Origin: Melanocharis versteri | Taxonomy: Eukaryota > Chordata > Aves > Passeriformes > Melanocharitidae | Direction of reading: 5' to 3' | Length of the DNA stretch: 64,000 nt | Assembly (NCBI GenBank): GCA_013397845.1 | Contig: VZTG01007786.1 | Span: 38,185-102,184 of the forward strand | In this document: positions 59,591-64,000 of the stretch, one piece after another | How positions within the stretch are numbered: position 1 is the stretch's first letter | How the letters are laid out: every line of letters begins with the position of its first letter | Program-made: the position numbers and the translations under genes | Notes under the pieces: model-generated | The model's database searches: none | The model's input: the letters and a program-made list of their open reading frames with translations, nothing else | What the model was told of the DNA's origin: nothing

Positions 59591-62500
59591 AACAAAGAGT
59601 GGGAGGTATCTCAGCTCCTCTGTCAGCGGGACACATCATCCTCAATTTTAGCTGAGTCAGAGCTCTACGTTTAGTCTGACCTGATTTTTTCACCGTTCCT
59701 CCGAGCCCACAGAGAGCAAGCAAACAGCAGCAGCTCTGAAGGCTTTCATCCCACTCTGCTGCCCGTGGTTGGATGGGTTCAAACTTAAACACCCAGCACT
59801 CAGCTGGAGAAGGCCAGTGATGTGTGAATTTAATGTCCACAGACTTTTAACTCAATCAGGGTCAACAGATTCACACTGGAGGACTTCGAGTTTATGGCTC
59901 ATTTTGCACATTAACTGAAGAAGTAAATAAATAACTCTATCACAGCAACCCTCCTTCAGCCTCCTCAGTGATAACAGCAATAACCCTCACATGTCACAGC
60001 TGTCACTGACACAGGCTGACAAAGGCAGATGGAATCAAAATAATCCAAAAATATCACAGTTTTGGGCATCGTTAGGAAACAGAAAGTGTGGATTTTTTTG
60101 TTGCTGGAAAAAAAACCATCAGGGTATTTGGTGAGCAAGGGAACAAGTTCAGCTGCCTTAATTCCCCTCCCAGGTGACAAAATGCACATAGTTGGAAAGA
60201 GCCCTCAGCAGCTGCGAGTCCTGCCTGTCAAAGGGGATATTTCCTGGATGAGGGGCTAAATAATTGTCTTTCCTTGGTCTATTCCTCCTAAAAAAGTTGA
60301 ATTAGACTTTATAGACAGCTTTGTACAAACTCACTTTACTACCTCTCCATTCTAGTTTTTTGGGTGTTTTTTTGCTATGTTGTGTTGTTTTGTTTGGGTT
60401 TTTTGCAATGGAAAAGGCAGAGATTTTGGGCTTTGGCCTCTTCTGCTGCAGTGGGCAACTGGCCATGCAGACAAAGGGCTGAGGAGCACATAAATTCCCA
60501 TTTCCCATCCGAAAAGTAAATATAAAACAAAAAGCATGACAAGCTCTGGTTAGCCCATGTTAACATTAGAGAATGAACCGTAACTGAGTTCCTTGGGAAT
60601 ATCCATTCTGGGTGAAGCTGAAACGTGGTAACCACCCCTCACTAACCCCTCCTGGCATGCCCAAAACACCACGTAAATAGTGGTGGGTCTGTCAGGAGCT
60701 TTCCCCACTCCTACTCTGATCCCTGAGCAGAAAGATGAAGGGAAAGTTTTTCTGGATGTGATTTCTTGCAGCCCTGAGCTCTGCAGCAACTCTCACATAA
60801 CAAGGAGTTGTAACCAAAGTCTTTATTAATGAGAGTTTTCCTCCCCTACAGATCCCAGGAATTGTTAGAGGATTACTGTGCAGTCTGCTGCTGCAAATAA
60901 AGCCTTTGTGTACACTCTTTAATTAAATACAACTCCAAGGGTTGCCACAGACCGAAGGAGCTGCAGAAATGTTTAGTCTCATCTGCAGGGCCAGAATATC
61001 CATGGGACACGTGGCAGCTCCTCAGAGACAGGTGGGATTCACAGCAGAAGGGATGTGAACCTCAATACCTCCCTTTCTCCTGATCCCAGGGTGTTCCTGG
61101 GCTCACCTGGAGCTCCCTGGGTGGAGACTCCAGAGATGGGGACAGGAGTGGCCACAGTGATAACAGGATTTGGAGTCAAAGAAAGAAGGAGTAGAACTGA
61201 AAAGTCTTCAGATGGTGGAATCCCAAACCTCACCCGTTTCTGTTCAGCTCAGTGGAAGTGGACACAGGGTTCACTTCTGGTTCTCTGAATGACAATTTCT
61301 CACCATCCCCACCTTCCCACAGCTTCTGTGAAAATAGGAGTGGAATAAGACCAGAGCAAGTTGCCTTCCTAGAGTTTCCGTAACTTGATTTCAGTCACTG
61401 CTTGACGTGGAGATGGAGTTTCTTAACCCTTTCTCATGTGAAGCACAAAGGAAATGAAAGATTTTAGCAGGCAGGTCTTATTTCAAGCATCAGAAATACA
61501 ACCTCCCTCTGGCTTTCAGCCATACTTATTATTTGTAGGAACACAAGACTGAAGGAACTTCTCACACAACAACCCTGGCTTTGATTTCTTCCATAATTTC
61601 ATTCAGCTCTGTCTTAAAACTAGATTTTCAGATTATTTTCAGTTTTTTCCTTTTAAATATCATCAGGAAAATTTAGTTTTACTCCTAAAAACCCTCTGAG
61701 TGAGCCAAAAAAAATACTGTGGAAAAGTGCAAGGATGAGAAAAGGAAGACACCAAGGATTTTTTTCTATAGAGATAGGTGACACAATTTCCAGCAATGAG
61801 GCTGTCAAAAGCCACAAAAGCTCTGGTGGTCTGGGGAAAATGAAAAAAATAAAGGGAGATTTATGAATTATTATAATTATTTGCTCTTCTGAAGGACCTT
61901 TGTGTAAGAATCCAAAACCATGTTACAAGAACGGCAACATAGGGAAGTAAATGTTAAATATCAGTAATATAGACATAGGCTGGAAGATAAATCCAAGTTT
62001 AAAATGCCCCAAACATCCTGTGTGCCCTTTGTGGGATCAATCCAGGAGGATCTGCAAACCCAGTGATTTTTAAACTTTAAGAAAGGTAATTTTCTCCTGT
62101 GACCTCTCTCATTGTTGTGGACCGTGACCAACCACCGCTGAGGGACTCTGGCATCACGGGTAGCAGCACACGTCCCTGGGAGACTTTTCCAAATAAAAGA
62201 GGTCCAGGCAAACGCCCAACTCTCCTGACTCCCACTTAGCTGTTCAAACACTCCACTTGATGCTCCTGCCAGACAGAATCCTGCCAACGACAGAGCCATC
62301 GTTTGGCGAGGACAGCAGATGTCTTTTCCCAGCTCATCCAAGCAGGCCCTGTCAAACAAAAGCAGCTTGGCCAAATCAATCCAGCAGCTTGGAGGCTCGG
62401 AGCCTTCTTTTAGTCTGATTGTCCCATTTCTGTGGGAGGGGTTGGAAGATCAAGGAGAAAAAAAAATGTTTTGCAAAGGGCTTGGAGAGCCAGAGGGAAA

Positions 62501-63839
62501 GGGGAGCTGAGCAGCTGTGTTCCTTCACTCCTTAGGGACAAGCTCACAAATGCCTCTGCTGGAAAACAGAGCTGAACTGGACTTTTTGAGGAAGAAGTGA
62601 CACCCTGGAACTTCGGTTATGACACACAACTAAAAGAGAGGCAGCCCCTGAGTGAATTCAGGTGAGTAGGAGAGAGCTCTGGTGGCTGGGTGAGCACCTT
62701 CTGCTCCTTGCTTTAAATCATCAGCTGGAGTAGCCGAGGATGAGTTTCCTCTTCAGGAAGCTCGGAGTGAGGATCTGAATCCAGGCTGTTGCAGGAATAG
62801 AGGGATGCTGCAACACTGAGATCAGCAGTGCTTAGATCTGCAACTGCAGGGTACAGAGCAAAGTGCTACAATATCCCTCGTGTGGCTGAGGGAAAACAGG
62901 AGAGGAACAACAATAATTGTCCCAAAAGGGAGAGGGACAGGAAAGGAGGGAAAGAGCTGGACTCCACTATCTGGAGTGCAAATTATCTTGTAGTTTTCCC
63001 TGAACTACTGATCGTTGACTACTTTTAACTTCCTTTTTCCTTTGGGTCTAAGAAGCTTGGTTGAGGGAAGTCTGCTCTTTTTAATAAAGATGTTACAAAA
63101 TTTACCTATTAAACTATTTGAACCTTCTGGATGAAACTCATCTCCAAAGCATCTGCTCAGCCAATGACAGGAACAGCAGAAATGCAAAGGAAATGCAGAT
63201 CCAGACCTGCCTGACCCCCCAGGGCTCAGGAACAGGATTTGGGGATCCATGGGCAAAAATTATGTGTCTGTAGTGTAAACATCTACGTCTGTCTTCACAC
63301 AGATTGTCCTTCCTCACCTGAAGAGAGAAGCAGGAACTTTCAGGGCATGACTCACTCCAAACTTGCCCTCTTCTGCTCCATCCAGGGAGCCTGAGGCAGC
63401 TGCCTGAGGGGTGGACGCCTACTCTGCCAATTTCTAAAGCTAAATGAGCCAAACCCCACAGACCTGGGCTCATCTAAACAGAATCTTTCCCCTCCAGACA
63501 GCCCCATCCTCCCCCAGTGTTCTCCAAGAGCAGGTGGAGATGGTGCCTGGCAGAATCCCCACAGAGAAGTTGAGTGAAAGACTCGTGAGTGCTCTAATTT
63601 GTTCACAGGCTGGGTTTCTTTCAAGACTTATCAGCTTTGACATGCTGCTGTTCAGGAAAGGTCCTTGGCTTCAGCAGAATGTGCAGGTAACCTGTTAATG
63701 CTGTCCAGAACTGCTGCTCATCCAGTCCTGAGTCATCTCAGTAGCCACCTCTTCACTGCTGTGCACAGGAAAAACGTTTCCTAATTCAGATGCAGGCTCA
63801 GAAGGGACTGTAAAACCTCAGATCCTAATTCCTGACAGT

Positions 63840-63982
63840 GCCTCCATCCATCCCTCCATCCCTCCATCCATCTATCCATCCATCCCTCCATCCATCCATG
63901 CCTCCATCCATGCATCCCTCCATCCCTCCATCCCTCCATCCCTCCATCCCTCCATCACTCCATCCCTCCATCCATCCATGGG
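63840..63982. repeat. (CCATCCAT/CCCT)n microsatellite at the right edge
   Basis: CCAT and CCCT tetramers are mixed over about 140 bp and continue almost to the end of the window. Confidence 0.92.
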
Positions 63983-64000
63983 ACCCTCAGCCCTTCTGGG

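Larger units (their letters stand above)
56636..64000 (-). other. VIPR1: VIPR1 intron 1, partial; exon 1 not found
   Basis: I looked on the minus strand for a start codon with a signal peptide ending in phase 0 before a GT donor and found no convincing one, nor a promoter-type GC-rich block. The stretch contains a 15-bp triplicate, an LTR beside CR1 sequence (58838-59590), long unique AT-rich stretches (57.1-58.8 and 59.6-63.8 kb) and a CCAT/CCCT microsatellite at the right edge. Confidence 0.75.

Noticed and set aside
1..64000. CRISPR arrays, phage, operons or other bacterial systems; tRNA or rRNA genes
   Set aside because: The window is vertebrate intron sequence. The tandem repeats have no spacer pattern and no cloverleaf or rRNA core was recognised.

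Overview
The window reads as bird nuclear DNA. It is AT-rich and intron-dominated, and it carries about 26 fragments of a CR1 (chicken repeat 1) LINE, recognised by their degenerate 3' part and the ATTCTGTGATTCTGTG-type end. It also holds three LTRs of one endogenous-retrovirus-like family and several microsatellites. A songbird or near relative is my guess; only 'bird' is well supported.

I recognise one gene. It lies on the minus strand and is a class B (secretin-family) G-protein-coupled receptor, best matched to VIPR1 (VPAC1), the receptor for VIP and PACAP. Nine internal coding exons run from right to left: 56635-56539, 42502-42395, 32307-32204, 27098-26998, 25050-24918, 12641-12488, 9887-9827, 7507-7438 and 4160-4069. 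Lengths are 97, 108, 104, 101, 133, 154, 61, 70 and 92 bp (920 bp, about 306 codons). All nine have AG/GT borders, and the phases join without a frameshift or stop. They encode the hormone-binding ectodomain (seven cysteines, several N-glycosylation sequons), TM1 to TM5 and the start of intracellular loop 3. The signal-peptide exon must lie beyond the right edge, or was not recognisable in the 7.4 kb upstream of exon 2. The exons for TM6, TM7 and the C-tail must lie beyond the left edge.

Layout: 1-4068 is intron 10 (partial). 4.1-12.6 kb holds the exons for TM3 to TM5, with an LTR and a GC-rich patch beside exon 10. 12.6-24.9 kb is intron 6, with an 800-bp purine array. 25-27.1 kb holds the TM1 and TM2 exons. 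27.1-56.6 kb holds the ectodomain exons, separated by CR1-rich introns. 56.6-64 kb is intron 1 (partial), with an LTR beside CR1 sequence. Five N runs mark assembly gaps, and two of them are flanked by duplicated sequence that looks like faulty joining.

I found no second protein-coding gene, no RNA gene, no CRISPR and no bacterial or phage system. The items most worth checking are the long homopurine tract, the intronic GC-rich patch next to an LTR, the LTR/CR1 arrangement at 58.8-59.6 kb, the orientation bias of CR1 fragments, and the VPAC2-like or unusual residues in the second extracellular and third intracellular loops.
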